Part shown: positions 6,314-14,370 of the stretch, one piece after another
Numbering within the stretch: the first letter of the stretch is position 1
Layout: each line of letters begins with the position of its first letter
IMG/VR virus record: IMGVR_UViG_3300009174_000249
Location: 1-39,380 of that record
DNA length: 39,380 bases
Source of the DNA: a virus
Reading direction: 5' to 3' (one strand)
The notes under the pieces: generated by a model
Told to the model about the DNA's origin: nothing
Seen by the model: the letters and a program-made list of their open reading frames with translations, nothing else
The model's database searches: none
Position numbers and translations under genes: made by a program

Positions 6314-6682
6314 ATGACTCACTCAATTGAATTAAATCGCAAGCACATTGCGGAGGCGTTTGTGGATTATTGCAAGCGTCGCAGCGGTGGACACCCGGTA
6401 TGCACAGTGACGGTCAATCGCCAGCAGGTCATCCTTGGCGAACTGAGCGCGGACGCGGTACACCGTTGCCTGACAGACTGCTTTGAAGTGGCGTGTTACA
6501 AAAAATACGGACAGGCCAACAGCCTCAAATTATTGGCGTCCACCTATTCCGGCATGCTGAATAAAGACAACAGCAAATTAACGCCGGAAGGCATCGAGTT
6601 TATGGCATCACTGATGAGTAATGCGGTGGAAATGGCACTGAAAAACCCGAAGGACAACACCCTCGGTTTGGAGATGTATTAA
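6314..6682 (+). CDS. Early phage protein, unknown function
   Basis: A 122-aa soluble protein, mostly helical (RKHIAEAFVDYCKRRSGG, then CFEVACYKKYGQANSLKLLA). GGGAAGGAC precedes the ATG. Its last base is the first base of the next gene's ATG, so the two are coupled. No domain is recognised. It and the next gene directly precede the DUF927 replication ATPase. Confidence 0.75.
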   Translation: MTHSIELNRKHIAEAFVDYCKRRSGGHPVCTVTVNRQQVILGELSADAVHRCLTDCFEVACYKKYGQANSLKLLASTYSGMLNKDNSKLTPEGIEFMASLMSNAVEMALKNPKDNTLGLEMY

Positions 6683-7284
6683 TGGCAACGAAAACTACCC
6701 CTGAGATTATTCGCTCTGGCGAGTTCATTCTGACTCCTGGCCTATCTGAAGGTGGGTTGGGTGATATCACTGTTCACGAGCAGGACGGAAAGGTTTTTGT
6801 TGCAACCGTATTGGTGAAAGATATTCCGCAGTGGGTCAATGACCGCGAGCACAGTTGTGGGCTGCTGGAATCTGAGTTAATGGCGTTCTGGCTTCTCTAC
6901 ACCGGCAACCCGTCAGACGCGGATTCGTTGCTGTTCTGGCGCTGGCGTTTTGTGGACTGCTGGCGGAATTACCAAACCGAATTAACCGGCGCACCGTCCT
7001 TCACGCATGAAGTTAATGGCAATTTGAATATTTTGCCGATGTATCCCCGCGCCATGCGCTTCGCCGTAGCCAGTCATATGGAAGGCGCCATGATTGAACA
7101 TCTGGGCGAAGAGAACGGTACCCGAATGGCATTGAACATGTATGCACAAATGGTGGCACCGCCAGATTCTCCCCAGTGGCTGACTCCTTTAGGCATCGAA
7201 GCGGTAGAAAGGCTGAAGCGGGTGTTTTTCGAGGCTATCGAGCTGATTGACAAAGGTCCACTTCCTGAAGAGGTGATGCACTGA
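6682..7284 (+). CDS. Phage protein of the replication block, unknown function
   Basis: A 200-aa protein with a Trp/Tyr-rich centre (LLFWRWRFVDCWRNYQTE) and no signal peptide or membrane helix. Its stop TGA overlaps the start ATG of the DUF927 gene (TGATG region), so the two are made together. I do not recognise a family; position suggests an accessory to replication or an early host-takeover protein. Confidence 0.75.
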   Translation: MATKTTPEIIRSGEFILTPGLSEGGLGDITVHEQDGKVFVATVLVKDIPQWVNDREHSCGLLESELMAFWLLYTGNPSDADSLLFWRWRFVDCWRNYQTELTGAPSFTHEVNGNLNILPMYPRAMRFAVASHMEGAMIEHLGEENGTRMALNMYAQMVAPPDSPQWLTPLGIEAVERLKRVFFEAIELIDKGPLPEEVMH

Positions 7285-9365
7285 TGAGTAGTTCAATCAA
7301 AACCCCGGATGGCGTCGCACATGAGCAGTGGCCGGATGCACTGTTCTCCAGCGTTTATCGCTGGGTGATGGGCAGGCCTGTCATGCGGAACGAAGCGGCG
7401 GCGGCGGTAAAGCGGACCAAACAGGCAACGCCGGAGGGCGATTTGGCGAGAAAGCTGAACACGATGGTTCTTGGCGACTCCGTGAGTCCAGAATGGTTGG
7501 CTGACAATGGTTTCCAGTCGCACAGGTCGCCAGACGCTGCCAGGGAAAAACGTGAGGCGCTGGTGCTTGAATATATTGAGCGCAAAACCCTGGCGCTTGC
7601 CCTTTCTGACGGCGAGCGGATAAATCGCTTGTTCAATCAGGTCACAGACAAGACGGAGCAGGCACGAAAGCAGGCAGCACCTTCTGGACTGAAACCTTAT
7701 GTGGATGCCCGAAACGGCGGGCTGTACTGGGTGGAGCCGAAAACTGATCGGGATACCGGTGAGATCAATGAAAAGGAAAGCTGGCTATCAACGGTGACGG
7801 AGGTGGTGGGGGTTGGCGAGGATGATGCGGAACGTTACCTGATTCTTGCCTGGACGCCGGAAGGTAGCGATGAGCGGCGCACTGAAGCGGTTCCATTGCG
7901 CGATATCGGTGAGCGTGACGGCTGGGCAAAACTCAAGGCTGGTGGAATGCTGATCACCTCAAAAAGTGGACTAAGGGCCATTCTTGCCGACCACCTGCAG
8001 CGCAGTGGACAACGTGACATGTGGGCGATCGCCAGCGCCAGCGGGTGGCAATGTGGCGCCTACATCATGCCCGACGGTGAGGTGCTGGGGAGTCCTGAAA
8101 AACCGGTGCTGTTCAATGGACGTTCTGCTGCTGCGCGGGGTTATACCGTCAAGGGAACGGCAGAGAGCTGGCGTAACAGTGTGGCCATGTTGGCGAAGGG
8201 TAACCCATCAATGATGCTGGGTATTGCGTGCGCGCTGGCGGCACCGCTGATCGGTATCGCGGGTGCAGATGGCTTTGGTGTTCACCTGTTCGGTGGTTCG
8301 TCGGCAGGGAAAACCACTACCGGCAACGCGGCCAGTACGGTTTACGGTGAGCCGGATGCACTTAAGCTGACCTGGTATTCAACGGCGCTCGGGCTGGTGA
8401 ACGAAGCGGCGGCACACAACGATGGATTTATGCCATTGGATGAAATTGGTCAGGGCAGTAACCGCAAGGTGGTGGCTGATGCGGCTTATGCGCTCTTCAA
8501 CGGCGTGGGCAAGATCCAGGGGGCCAAAGACGGCGGCAACAGGGATATCAAACGCTGGCGGGCGATGGCCTTCAGTACCGGTGAGATTGATATGGAAAGC
8601 TATATCCGGGCTGATGGCGGAAAAATTAACGCCGGGCAGCTGGTGCGCCTGCTTAACGTGCCGATCACCAAAGCAACGCAGTATCACGGTTATGCCGACG
8701 GTAAGACGCATGCTGATGCCATGCGCGACGCCTGCAAGCAGAACTACGGCGTTGTGGGCCGTGAGTGGATAAACCAGCTTGCCAGCCAGAAAAAGGCGGC
8801 GGTTGAAGCTGTGCGTGCTGCCGAACGCCGTTGGTTGGGGCTGCTGCCCGAGGAAGCCAGCGAGCAGGTTCGCCGGGTGGCGTCACGCTTTGCTGTATTG
8901 GAAGGTGCCCTGATCCTGTCGAAATCGCTGACCGGGTGGGGCGAGCAGGAAAGCCGCGATGCCCTGCAGCACAGTTTCAATGCCTGGGTGAATGAATTCG
9001 GCATGGGTAACCGTGAGGCCAAGGCCTGGGTAGAGCAGGCGGAAGCCTTTTTGCAGCGCTTTGGTTATAGCCGGTATATGCCTCATCCCAACGGCGATCC
9101 CCGTGACTTGCCGATTCGGGATCTGGCGGGGTATCGGGAAGAGCGGCCAGGACTGGAAACATTGATATTTCATACCTATCCGGCGGTGTTTCGTGACGAG
9201 ATCGCCGCCGGTGCCAATCCCGTCGCATTTGCTCAGGCGCTGGCCGATGCAGGCATGCTGGATAAGCCCACCAAGGGAATGACTAAGAAAACGTTGAGAA
9301 TTAACGGCAAACAACCGCGCTTTGTTGTGCTGATGATGCCAGACGACACCGAGGAGGACGCGTAA
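7284..9365 (+). CDS. DUF927 domain protein, replicative helicase-like ATPase
   Basis: A 693-aa protein. The middle has the DUF927 ATPase core: Walker A GGSSAGKTT with Lys343, and a Walker B-like MPLDEIG with Asp386-Glu387. DUF927 proteins are AAA+ helicase-like ATPases found in phages and islands beside primase or SSB genes, taking the place of P4 alpha or lambda P. The C-terminal part (EAWVEQAEAFLQRFG, NGKQPRFVV) resembles the end of these proteins. The start is supported by GAGGTG and a 1-bp overlap with the previous gene. Its stop overlaps the ATG of the SSB-like gene. Role: origin opening or unwinding during phage replication, inferred. Confidence 0.9.
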   Translation: MSSSIKTPDGVAHEQWPDALFSSVYRWVMGRPVMRNEAAAAVKRTKQATPEGDLARKLNTMVLGDSVSPEWLADNGFQSHRSPDAAREKREALVLEYIERKTLALALSDGERINRLFNQVTDKTEQARKQAAPSGLKPYVDARNGGLYWVEPKTDRDTGEINEKESWLSTVTEVVGVGEDDAERYLILAWTPEGSDERRTEAVPLRDIGERDGWAKLKAGGMLITSKSGLRAILADHLQRSGQRDMWAIASASGWQCGAYIMPDGEVLGSPEKPVLFNGRSAAARGYTVKGTAESWRNSVAMLAKGNPSMMLGIACALAAPLIGIAGADGFGVHLFGGSSAGKTTTGNAASTVYGEPDALKLTWYSTALGLVNEAAAHNDGFMPLDEIGQGSNRKVVADAAYALFNGVGKIQGAKDGGNRDIKRWRAMAFSTGEIDMESYIRADGGKINAGQLVRLLNVPITKATQYHGYADGKTHADAMRDACKQNYGVVGREWINQLASQKKAAVEAVRAAERRWLGLLPEEASEQVRRVASRFAVLEGALILSKSLTGWGEQESRDALQHSFNAWVNEFGMGNREAKAWVEQAEAFLQRFGYSRYMPHPNGDPRDLPIRDLAGYREERPGLETLIFHTYPAVFRDEIAAGANPVAFAQALADAGMLDKPTKGMTKKTLRINGKQPRFVVLMMPDDTEEDA

Positions 9366-9709
9366 TGGCCGCACATATCGCAACACACGGCCGGCTGGTG
9401 GCTGACGTGCAAACCAAAATCACCAGCAACGGCCATTCGATGGCGTTTGGACGTATGGCGGTGCCGCTGCCGTGTCATGGTGCCGACGATGGGCAGTCCA
9501 CCTTCTGGCTGGCGGTGACGGCGTTCGGCAAGCAGGCGGACTTTTTGGCAAAGCACAGCAAAGGTGACCTTATCAGCGTATCCGGGACGATGAATATCAG
9601 CCAATGGACCGGCGGCGATGGCCAGATGAACACCGGGTATCAGGTGCTGGCAGATTCGGTTATCAGCGCACGTACGGTACGTGGTGGTGGCAAGCACCAG
9701 AGCCAATAA
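9365..9709 (+). CDS. SSB-like single-stranded DNA-binding protein
   Basis: A 114-aa OB-fold protein: HGRLVADVQTKITSNGHSMA (first strands), STFWLAVTAFGKQADFLAKH and GDLISVSGTMNISQW are the typical SSB core segments. It lacks the long acidic C-terminal tail of host SSB and ends in a short basic tail (GGGKHQSQ), so it may not recruit host proteins the same way. It overlaps the DUF927 stop by one base and presumably coats DNA opened by that ATPase. Confidence 0.88.
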   Translation: MAAHIATHGRLVADVQTKITSNGHSMAFGRMAVPLPCHGADDGQSTFWLAVTAFGKQADFLAKHSKGDLISVSGTMNISQWTGGDGQMNTGYQVLADSVISARTVRGGGKHQSQ

Positions 9710-9765
9710 CGAGGAGGGCGGTCGGCGGGCCGCCAATTCGAAGATGAACACAGGGTGTGCAATTC

Positions 9766-10686
9766 ATGAAAGACCAGAAAGCCGAAATCCTGCGCCTCAA
9801 GCGAGAGGGCAAGGGGTATAAAACCATTTCCCGTCTCACCGGCGTGAACCTTAACACGGTAAAGACCACCTGCCGCCGGTCGGGGCTGTTTCGCGATAAT
9901 CCTGAACACCGGGTGCTTTTCACTATCCCTGAGCGAAAATACTCCACGGCAGTAGCTATTCCCAAACCGTTGCCGTTTCAGTGTGCTGTCACAGGTGATA
10001 AGCAAACCGATGCGTATTTGTGGGTACTGGAGGTGATCAAGACCGGCGAGCCTGCGCACATTGCGGCAGCGGAGGAAGCGCTGAAGAAACTGAACATCAC
10101 GCCGAAGCAGGCGCAGGAGAACTACACGCGCCACCTGCAGGCGCAAGGGGCCGATTGGACATCGGTATTTTCCACCATGTGGATGGACAATCCTCAGCAC
10201 TACATTGACCAGGCAAAAGCACAGCATGAGAAGGCCGGCTCTGTACGAGGTGTATTTGGCAATCTGGAGGCGACATTTCAGCCTGTAGTGGCCGAACGCC
10301 GTATTGAGAAAGTGTACGGGCCGTACCACGAGATTTATTGCGATTACATGGCTAAGGGGCCGGGGGAGTTCGCCTTTACTGATGTGCTACCCGAGCCTTA
10401 CACACTGGGTGATGTCGTGAGGGAAATCCAGTATTGGGATTGGCTATCATCAATGCGTGGCGGCGCACATAAAGAATTGTACCCCGATGAATATGCCCAT
10501 GAAGACACGCACTTGTGGGATAGGGAGCAATATCTTGACCATTTGCTGGAGACGATCAGGCCGATCACCCGTGCTGAGGCGCTCGATGTACTGAAGTGGT
10601 ATCTGGATTACCCACGCTATCAGGATATGAACGCGGACAGCGATGGGGTGTATCTGAATCTGATCGGCATGCATGAAGTGGTTTAG
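9766..10686 (+). CDS. HTH-containing phage protein, unknown function
   Basis: A 306-aa protein. Residues 1-35 form a clear helix-turn-helix (EILRLKREGKGYKTISRLTG, VNLNTVKTTCRRSGLF) like Sigma-70 region 4 or resolvase-type HTH domains. The rest, including the acidic C-terminal part (YPDEYAHEDTHLWDREQYLD), is not recognised. I prefer ATG 9766 over GTG 9757 because the HTH begins right after it. It follows the SSB-like gene and precedes the Q promoter region, so a role in replication initiation or middle-gene regulation is plausible. Confidence 0.75.
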   Translation: MKDQKAEILRLKREGKGYKTISRLTGVNLNTVKTTCRRSGLFRDNPEHRVLFTIPERKYSTAVAIPKPLPFQCAVTGDKQTDAYLWVLEVIKTGEPAHIAAAEEALKKLNITPKQAQENYTRHLQAQGADWTSVFSTMWMDNPQHYIDQAKAQHEKAGSVRGVFGNLEATFQPVVAERRIEKVYGPYHEIYCDYMAKGPGEFAFTDVLPEPYTLGDVVREIQYWDWLSSMRGGAHKELYPDEYAHEDTHLWDREQYLDHLLETIRPITRAEALDVLKWYLDYPRYQDMNADSDGVYLNLIGMHEVV

Positions 10687-10714
10687 TGCTGGTTGTGTCG
10701 TTGTTTCGTAAAAT

Positions 10715-10771
10715 GCAATGAAGTGAGGTGTGTTGCAATTTGTGCAATAATTGACATATTGATTTCATTGC
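10715..10771. promoter_or_regulatory. Nested inverted repeats upstream of Q
   Basis: The 101-bp gap before Q holds two dyads: GCAATGAA (10715-10722) with TTCATTGC (10764-10771), and inside it TTGCA (10733) with TGCAA (10743). A TTGACA at 10751-10756 lacks a good -10. This looks like an operator or RNA control element for Q; the factor is unknown. Confidence 0.35.
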
Positions 10772-10787
10772 GTGAAAGGTGGCAAAA

Positions 10788-11570
10788 ATGAGACTGGAAG
10801 CAGCGTTAAAGCACTTCAGCCCGCAAGGTTTGACGATGACAGACACATCAACGTGCACTTCTACGGATCGTGTTACCGGTACTGATGTTATGGCTGCTCT
10901 GGGAATGGTCGAGGCAAAGGCTCGTTTCGGCATGGCGGCGTTCCTGGGTAAAACAGGCATCAGCAGCGAAGACCGGGAGAGAGCTATCGCAGAGCTAACC
11001 CTGTTTGCGGTGAAGAAGGCACCGAAGCACGTCGGTAAAGTCGCCGGTCGCCGCATGGCCCGCTGCATGCAGATCCTTGCCGCGCTGGCCTATGAGGAAT
11101 ATTCGCACTCCGCAGGAGCCAGTGTGACCTGTCACGATTGCCACGGAAGAGGGCTGGTGGATGTTGAGCGCGATGTCGTGATCTACCCGGGTTACATCGG
11201 TATGGACGGTGAGGAGAAAATCGCGCCGACAACCAAACGGCAGGTGGTGCGCGAGATGTGCCAGACCTGCAACGGTAAGGGCAAGATCAACAAGCGTTGC
11301 CGGAACTGCAAGGGGACAGGTAGGGCGCTCGATCGTGAGGCAACCAAGGCCAGCGGCGCACCGGTGATTAAGGATTGCGAGCGGTGCGCTGGGAAGGGGT
11401 TCAGCCGTATGCCGTCATCCGTGGCCTACAGGGCGATCACTGCGCTGTTACCTGACCTGAATGAAAGGACATGGCGGCGGAACTGGAAACCTTTCTATGA
11501 AGCATTGGTAACTCAATGCGAGATAGAAGAGGGGGTAGCAGCGGCAGAATTCAGCAAGGTGACCCGATAA
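10788..11570 (+). CDS. Q: Late antitermination protein Q
   Basis: A 260-aa protein whose start (MRLEAALKHFSPQG) matches phage Q proteins of the Antiterm type. Four Cys-x-x-Cys motifs with DnaJ-like Gly-rich continuation (CHDCHGRG, CQTCNGKG, CRNCKGTG, CERCAGKG) form the zinc-binding part, followed by a basic helical C-terminus. I chose ATG 10788, preceded by AAAGGTGG, over a GTG nine bases earlier. Q loads on RNA polymerase paused just after the late promoter and lets it read through terminators. A promoter and terminator in the expected arrangement follow immediately, and at least five more terminators lie among the late genes. Confidence 0.93.
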   Translation: MRLEAALKHFSPQGLTMTDTSTCTSTDRVTGTDVMAALGMVEAKARFGMAAFLGKTGISSEDRERAIAELTLFAVKKAPKHVGKVAGRRMARCMQILAALAYEEYSHSAGASVTCHDCHGRGLVDVERDVVIYPGYIGMDGEEKIAPTTKRQVVREMCQTCNGKGKINKRCRNCKGTGRALDREATKASGAPVIKDCERCAGKGFSRMPSSVAYRAITALLPDLNERTWRRNWKPFYEALVTQCEIEEGVAAAEFSKVTR

Positions 11571-11589
11571 TGATTTTTTGAACGAATGC

Positions 11590-11618
11590 TTGATTTGTCC
11601 GAACTTGGCGTGTATTCT
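11590..11618 (+). promoter_or_regulatory. Late promoter pR'-like
   Basis: TTGATT at 11590-11595 and TATTCT at 11613-11618 are exactly 17 bp apart, 20 bp past the Q stop. Transcription would start near 11625 and meet an intrinsic terminator ending at 11697, giving a ~72-nt RNA without antitermination. This is the lambda pR'-tR' plan; the Q-binding element should lie in or next to the spacer. Confidence 0.65.
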
Positions 11619-11670
11619 TCAGATTGTGGAATGAAGCATCCAAACACACCGCAATAAAAAGAGCATCGAA

Positions 11671-11697
11671 GCCCCGCCAGCAATGGTGGGGCTTTTT
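11671..11697 (+). terminator. tR'-like intrinsic terminator
   Basis: GCCCCGCC (11671-11678) pairs with GGTGGGGC (11685-11692) with one G-U, 6-nt loop, then TTTTT. It ends the short leader RNA from the late promoter unless Q acts. Confidence 0.88.
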
Positions 11698-11772
11698 GCG
11701 TTTAAGGGGGGTATAGGAAAATGCAGCAGTAAACAGATAGACCGCTCGAGCCGTTCTCTACAAATAATATGA

Positions 11773-11978
11773 CCGGCGGAAGAAAGGGGGGCTGCTAGCC
11801 TGAATGACCCCCATGCGGGTGCTGGACGCACTGGTGGTACCAGGAATAACCATCCAACGGTGAAGCCGCGCTACTCGAAGGGATGGGATTTATCGGTATT
11901 GAGTTGGATGCTGACCATCTGACAACGGCCGCGGCGCGCATTCCGCTAAAACGGTCTGCAAATTGTACATTAGTCTGA
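11773..11978 (+). pseudogene. Remnant of a DNA adenine methyltransferase
   Basis: One frame reads GAGRTGGTRNNHPTVKP (to ~11868), the conserved HPTVKP segment of phage N6-adenine/N4-cytosine methyltransferases. Immediately after it, in a second frame, comes ALLEGMGFIGIELDADHL and TTAAARIPLK, matching the usual C-terminal GFxFIGIE...ARI block, ending at TGA 11976. The segment normally between them, with the SAM-binding DPFxGSGT motif, is missing, and the two parts are out of frame. An internal deletion has left a dead 3' stub. Confidence 0.8.
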
Positions 11979-12014
11979 TAAGTGTTGTTACGCAGTGAGG
12001 TAGCTTACCAACTT

Positions 12015-12040
12015 AAAAAACTCTATTCGGTGAGTTTTTT
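12015..12040. terminator. Bidirectional terminator-like hairpin
   Basis: AAAAAACTC (12015-12023) and GAGTTTTTT (12032-12040) form a perfect 9-bp stem with an 8-nt loop. The ends give a T-run on both strands; the core has few GC pairs, so strength is uncertain. It lies between the methyltransferase stub and the nucleotidyltransferase gene. Confidence 0.55.
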
Positions 12041-12187
12041 AGTGTCCGTATGATCAAGACTCCTGCATTTTTTTATTTTTTATGAATTTGTCTTTCAGTG
12101 TTAATAAAATAACATGCTGATTGCTTATATCATTAAAGTAACAAAATGCCCTATTCATACATCCTCCATTGTCATGGGAATTAAAAT

Positions 12188-12213
12188 CCTCGGTATATCA
12201 TCGGGGTTTTTTT
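12188..12213 (+). terminator. Intrinsic terminator upstream of the nucleotidyltransferase gene
   Basis: CCTCG (12188-12192) pairs with CGGGG (12202-12206), 9-nt loop, followed by seven T. It is the last of three hairpins between Q and the cargo gene, insulating that gene unless Q-modified polymerase passes or it has its own promoter. Confidence 0.65.
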
Positions 12214-12218
12214 ATAAT
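12213..12218 (+). promoter_or_regulatory. Possible -10 element of the nucleotidyltransferase gene
   Basis: A perfect TATAAT lies 20 bp before the TTG start, directly after the terminator T-run. The matching -35 position (12190-12195, TCGGTA) is poor, so any promoter would be weak or need an activator. AT-rich surroundings make a chance match possible. Confidence 0.3.
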
Positions 12219-12238
12219 TAAATTTTAGTGAGGTCGTT

Positions 12239-13282
12239 TTGAAAAGCAAGATTATTAATGTGTTGTGTGTGTCCCTTGTTTCTTTTTCTAGTGTTTCTTT
12301 TGCTGAAATACCAGAGTCAAGAATGATAAATTATGAAAAAAAAGTATCTATATCAAAAGAAAAAGAAGTAGCCTTAAATAAACTAGGTGAAGATGTATAC
12401 AAATCATCTGTGGATAAATTGTATTCTCAAAAGAACTGGGGGAAATATGGAGCTTTCACTAAAGTCGGTATGGAGGTTCAAGGGAGCTTGGCTTATGGCA
12501 TGGCCTTGAACGACTCATCAGATCTTGATATTGCTTTTATTTATCAATATAACGGTGGGGCATCTATGAGTGTTCTCGATCCTGTTGCGCTTAAACATGA
12601 TGCAGTAAATGCCTTCAAAGATGTATTTGGAAACCGATTTAAGTATGCAGTTAAGGATCCAGTGGTGAATCTTAGCAATGCAACTGAAGATGTCGATATT
12701 GCATTCTTCAATATACTTAAGAGCTCGAAATCTGAGTGCTCTACTACCAATCGTTGCTCTGAACTTAATTATGGGAAGGACTCTTCTTCGGCTGGGTGGT
12801 ATTTGTCTGAGAGATTAAGCCTATACGGGAAGTTTGATGATTTGTTTACAAAAAACACCACAAAAAGGAATGTAATTAATAGGGCTGGAAAACTATTTAA
12901 ACTTTGGAGAGGAAACGTTTTTTCTAAGGAAGAGGTTAAAATCCCTTCGATTGCACTGGTAACCATGATGTATGATTTTTCAAAGGATAAAGGGAGTGCA
13001 TACTCTTTTAATAAGTCTACAGATTTGCTCCGTGATGTAACCAGTTATGGAATAACTAGGTATTTCAAAAGTGATAAATGTGAAGGCGCATCAAGTGCAG
13101 AGATTGATTTACCCGTGTATCAAAAGGACCGGAACTTATTAAGTAAGCTTAGCTCTGCCCAGCGGATTAAAACATGTGAAGCCATTGTAGCTTTTAACAA
13201 AGCTCTTCGGACTGCAACTTCACCGATTGTAAGCGAATCTGACTCAGTAAAGGCACTTGAGCCTTATTTAGGGAAGTTTTAA
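12239..13282 (+). CDS. Signal-peptide-bearing Pol-beta-type nucleotidyltransferase (late-region cargo)
   Basis: A 347-aa protein. Residues 1-22 are a Sec signal peptide: KSK, a hydrophobic core (IINVLCVSLVSFSSVSF), then Ala22 as likely cleavage site. A Pol-beta/CD-NTase-like active site follows: Gly82-Ser83, Asp95-Leu-Asp97 (NDSSDLDIAF) and a third carboxylate in EDVDIAFF (Asp151/Asp153). The C-terminal half is helical (KIPSIALVTMMYDF). The mature part has four cysteines (167, 173, 281, 313), enough for two disulfides, as fits export. The start is TTG, with GTGAGG five bases upstream; the first in-frame ATG would remove the signal peptide. The gene is AT-rich, and 13 of 18 Gly codons are GGA or GGG. 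It sits between Q and lysis, so expression with lysis is likely. Substrate and product are unknown; a secreted toxin-like role is inference. Confidence 0.85.
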   Translation: MKSKIINVLCVSLVSFSSVSFAEIPESRMINYEKKVSISKEKEVALNKLGEDVYKSSVDKLYSQKNWGKYGAFTKVGMEVQGSLAYGMALNDSSDLDIAFIYQYNGGASMSVLDPVALKHDAVNAFKDVFGNRFKYAVKDPVVNLSNATEDVDIAFFNILKSSKSECSTTNRCSELNYGKDSSSAGWYLSERLSLYGKFDDLFTKNTTKRNVINRAGKLFKLWRGNVFSKEEVKIPSIALVTMMYDFSKDKGSAYSFNKSTDLLRDVTSYGITRYFKSDKCEGASSAEIDLPVYQKDRNLLSKLSSAQRIKTCEAIVAFNKALRTATSPIVSESDSVKALEPYLGKF

Positions 13283-13319
13283 TATCGAAGTATCCTGATA
13301 TGGTATTCATCCCCAGCCA

Positions 13320-13493
13320 ATGGATGACAAGACACCTCACGATTTCTATGTCGCTTGGACATTGTCGCCAGACAGCATTGTACTGAGTGAAATATTCGAG
13401 TCTGAAATCACCGCTGATATAAAAGAAACATCAAAGAGTGTTGTGTCGCTATCCAGACGACTCTCCTATGCGCGCCTCGGCCCTTTAGCTTAG
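13320..13493 (+). CDS. Short open frame, doubtful
   Basis: A 57-codon ATG frame (MDDKTPHDFYVAWTLSPDS at the start) whose last codons overlap the degenerate tRNA. The residue mix looks protein-like, and the frame is open seven codons further upstream, but no Shine-Dalgarno precedes the ATG. It may be a remnant of a longer gene. No family is recognised. Confidence 0.25.
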   Translation: MDDKTPHDFYVAWTLSPDSIVLSEIFESEITADIKETSKSVVSLSRRLSYARLGPLA

Positions 13494-13554
13494 TTGGTTA
13501 GAGCGCGCGACCATTAAGTTGTAGGCGCGGGGTTCGAGGCCTGATGGCGGACCA
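13479..13554 (+). tRNA. Degenerate tRNA, Ile2(CAU)/Met-like, probably non-functional
   Basis: A 76-nt segment starting GGCCCTTTAGCTTAGTTGG and ending GGCGGACCA has the D-arm (GTTGGTTAGAGC), a TTCGA T-loop and a 3' CCA of a tRNA. The anticodon stem GCGAC/GTTGT pairs, but its loop (CATTAA) has six bases and lacks U33. The T-stem pairs only partly and the acceptor ends do not pair. The 5' half resembles tRNA-Ile2 with CAU anticodon, the type carried by Stx phages. Confidence 0.45.
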
Positions 13555-13556
13555 AT

Positions 13557-13631
<75 letters not shown>

Positions 13632-13828
13632 AAAAAAGCTTTTCAGCCTGCGAAGATGGGATTACCCGGAGTGGCTGGAAAGCGCATCAGAAGGGCGCAT
13701 TTAGTTTTGATACGCACTATCGATCCCTACCCTGGGTTATCTGAATGCGTCCCTCGATGTGAAGTGACCGCCGGGAAAGACCGGCGTCCATTTCTAACCT
13801 TGGTTAAGTTACATACGCCTTACTCGTT

Positions 13829-14158
13829 TCATGGACTAATAACTTCGATTGTGCACCCTTCGTTTATAAATGTTGGTAATTCTTCTAGGTTTAATCTTGA
13901 AATGGCTCGCTTTGGACCACCGTTATAAGATATTAATACGTGGATTTCAGGATTTTTTATTAAAAGGAATGTGATGCCTGCGTTGAGTTTTAATATATTT
14001 TTACCTTCGGGCTTTATGTTTGCGTAAAAATAACAAGACTCGTTGGGGTGTGAGGAAAAGGTTTTTTCTATTTCTTTGAATACGACACCCCATTTTTCAA
14101 GTGGTTTCAATATGTTCTTGGTGTGCTCATCATATGTTAATACCTTTATTTTTCTCAT
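13829..14158 (-). CDS. Leftward cargo gene (moron), unknown function
   Basis: A 109-aa protein transcribed against the late operon. The frame has AAAGGAA nine bases before its ATG, balanced composition (IKVLTYDEHTKNILKPLEK at the start, ITFLLIKNPEIHVLISYNGG in the middle) and low GC like the nucleotidyltransferase gene. No signal peptide, membrane helix or family is recognised. Upstream on the minus strand a consensus TTGACA (complement of 14246-14251) is followed by TATAAG (complement of 14226-14231), but the 14-bp spacing is short. Opposite orientation suggests expression in the lysogen, as for genes that protect the host or modify it. Confidence 0.68.
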   Translation of the reverse strand: MRKIKVLTYDEHTKNILKPLEKWGVVFKEIEKTFSSHPNESCYFYANIKPEGKNILKLNAGITFLLIKNPEIHVLISYNGGPKRAISRLNLEELPTFINEGCTIEVISP

Positions 14159-14370
14159 GGTTCTGATTCCTTTCAGTTGGTTGCATAGATGTGTGTTCGT
14201 CTTCAGTGATGCAGATAAAGGTTAACTTATAACTGTTGGCGCTAATGTCAAACTAATAACATGTGTCTAAGTGTTTAATTTAACATTTGATGTAACGCGC
14301 CAATTTTGGCGACTCAAAACTATCCTTTGCAGGGTATACGCCGCCATTCATACACTGGTACACATTCGAG

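Noticed and set aside
9233-10329. Leftward genes opposite the SSB-like and HTH genes
   Set aside because: The minus-strand frames mirror well-supported plus-strand genes, have biased low-complexity translations and no ribosome sites.
13632-13828. Third tRNA gene
   Set aside because: Fragments such as GGCTGGAAAGCGC suggest a D-arm, but no acceptor pairing, T-loop or 3' CCA could be found.
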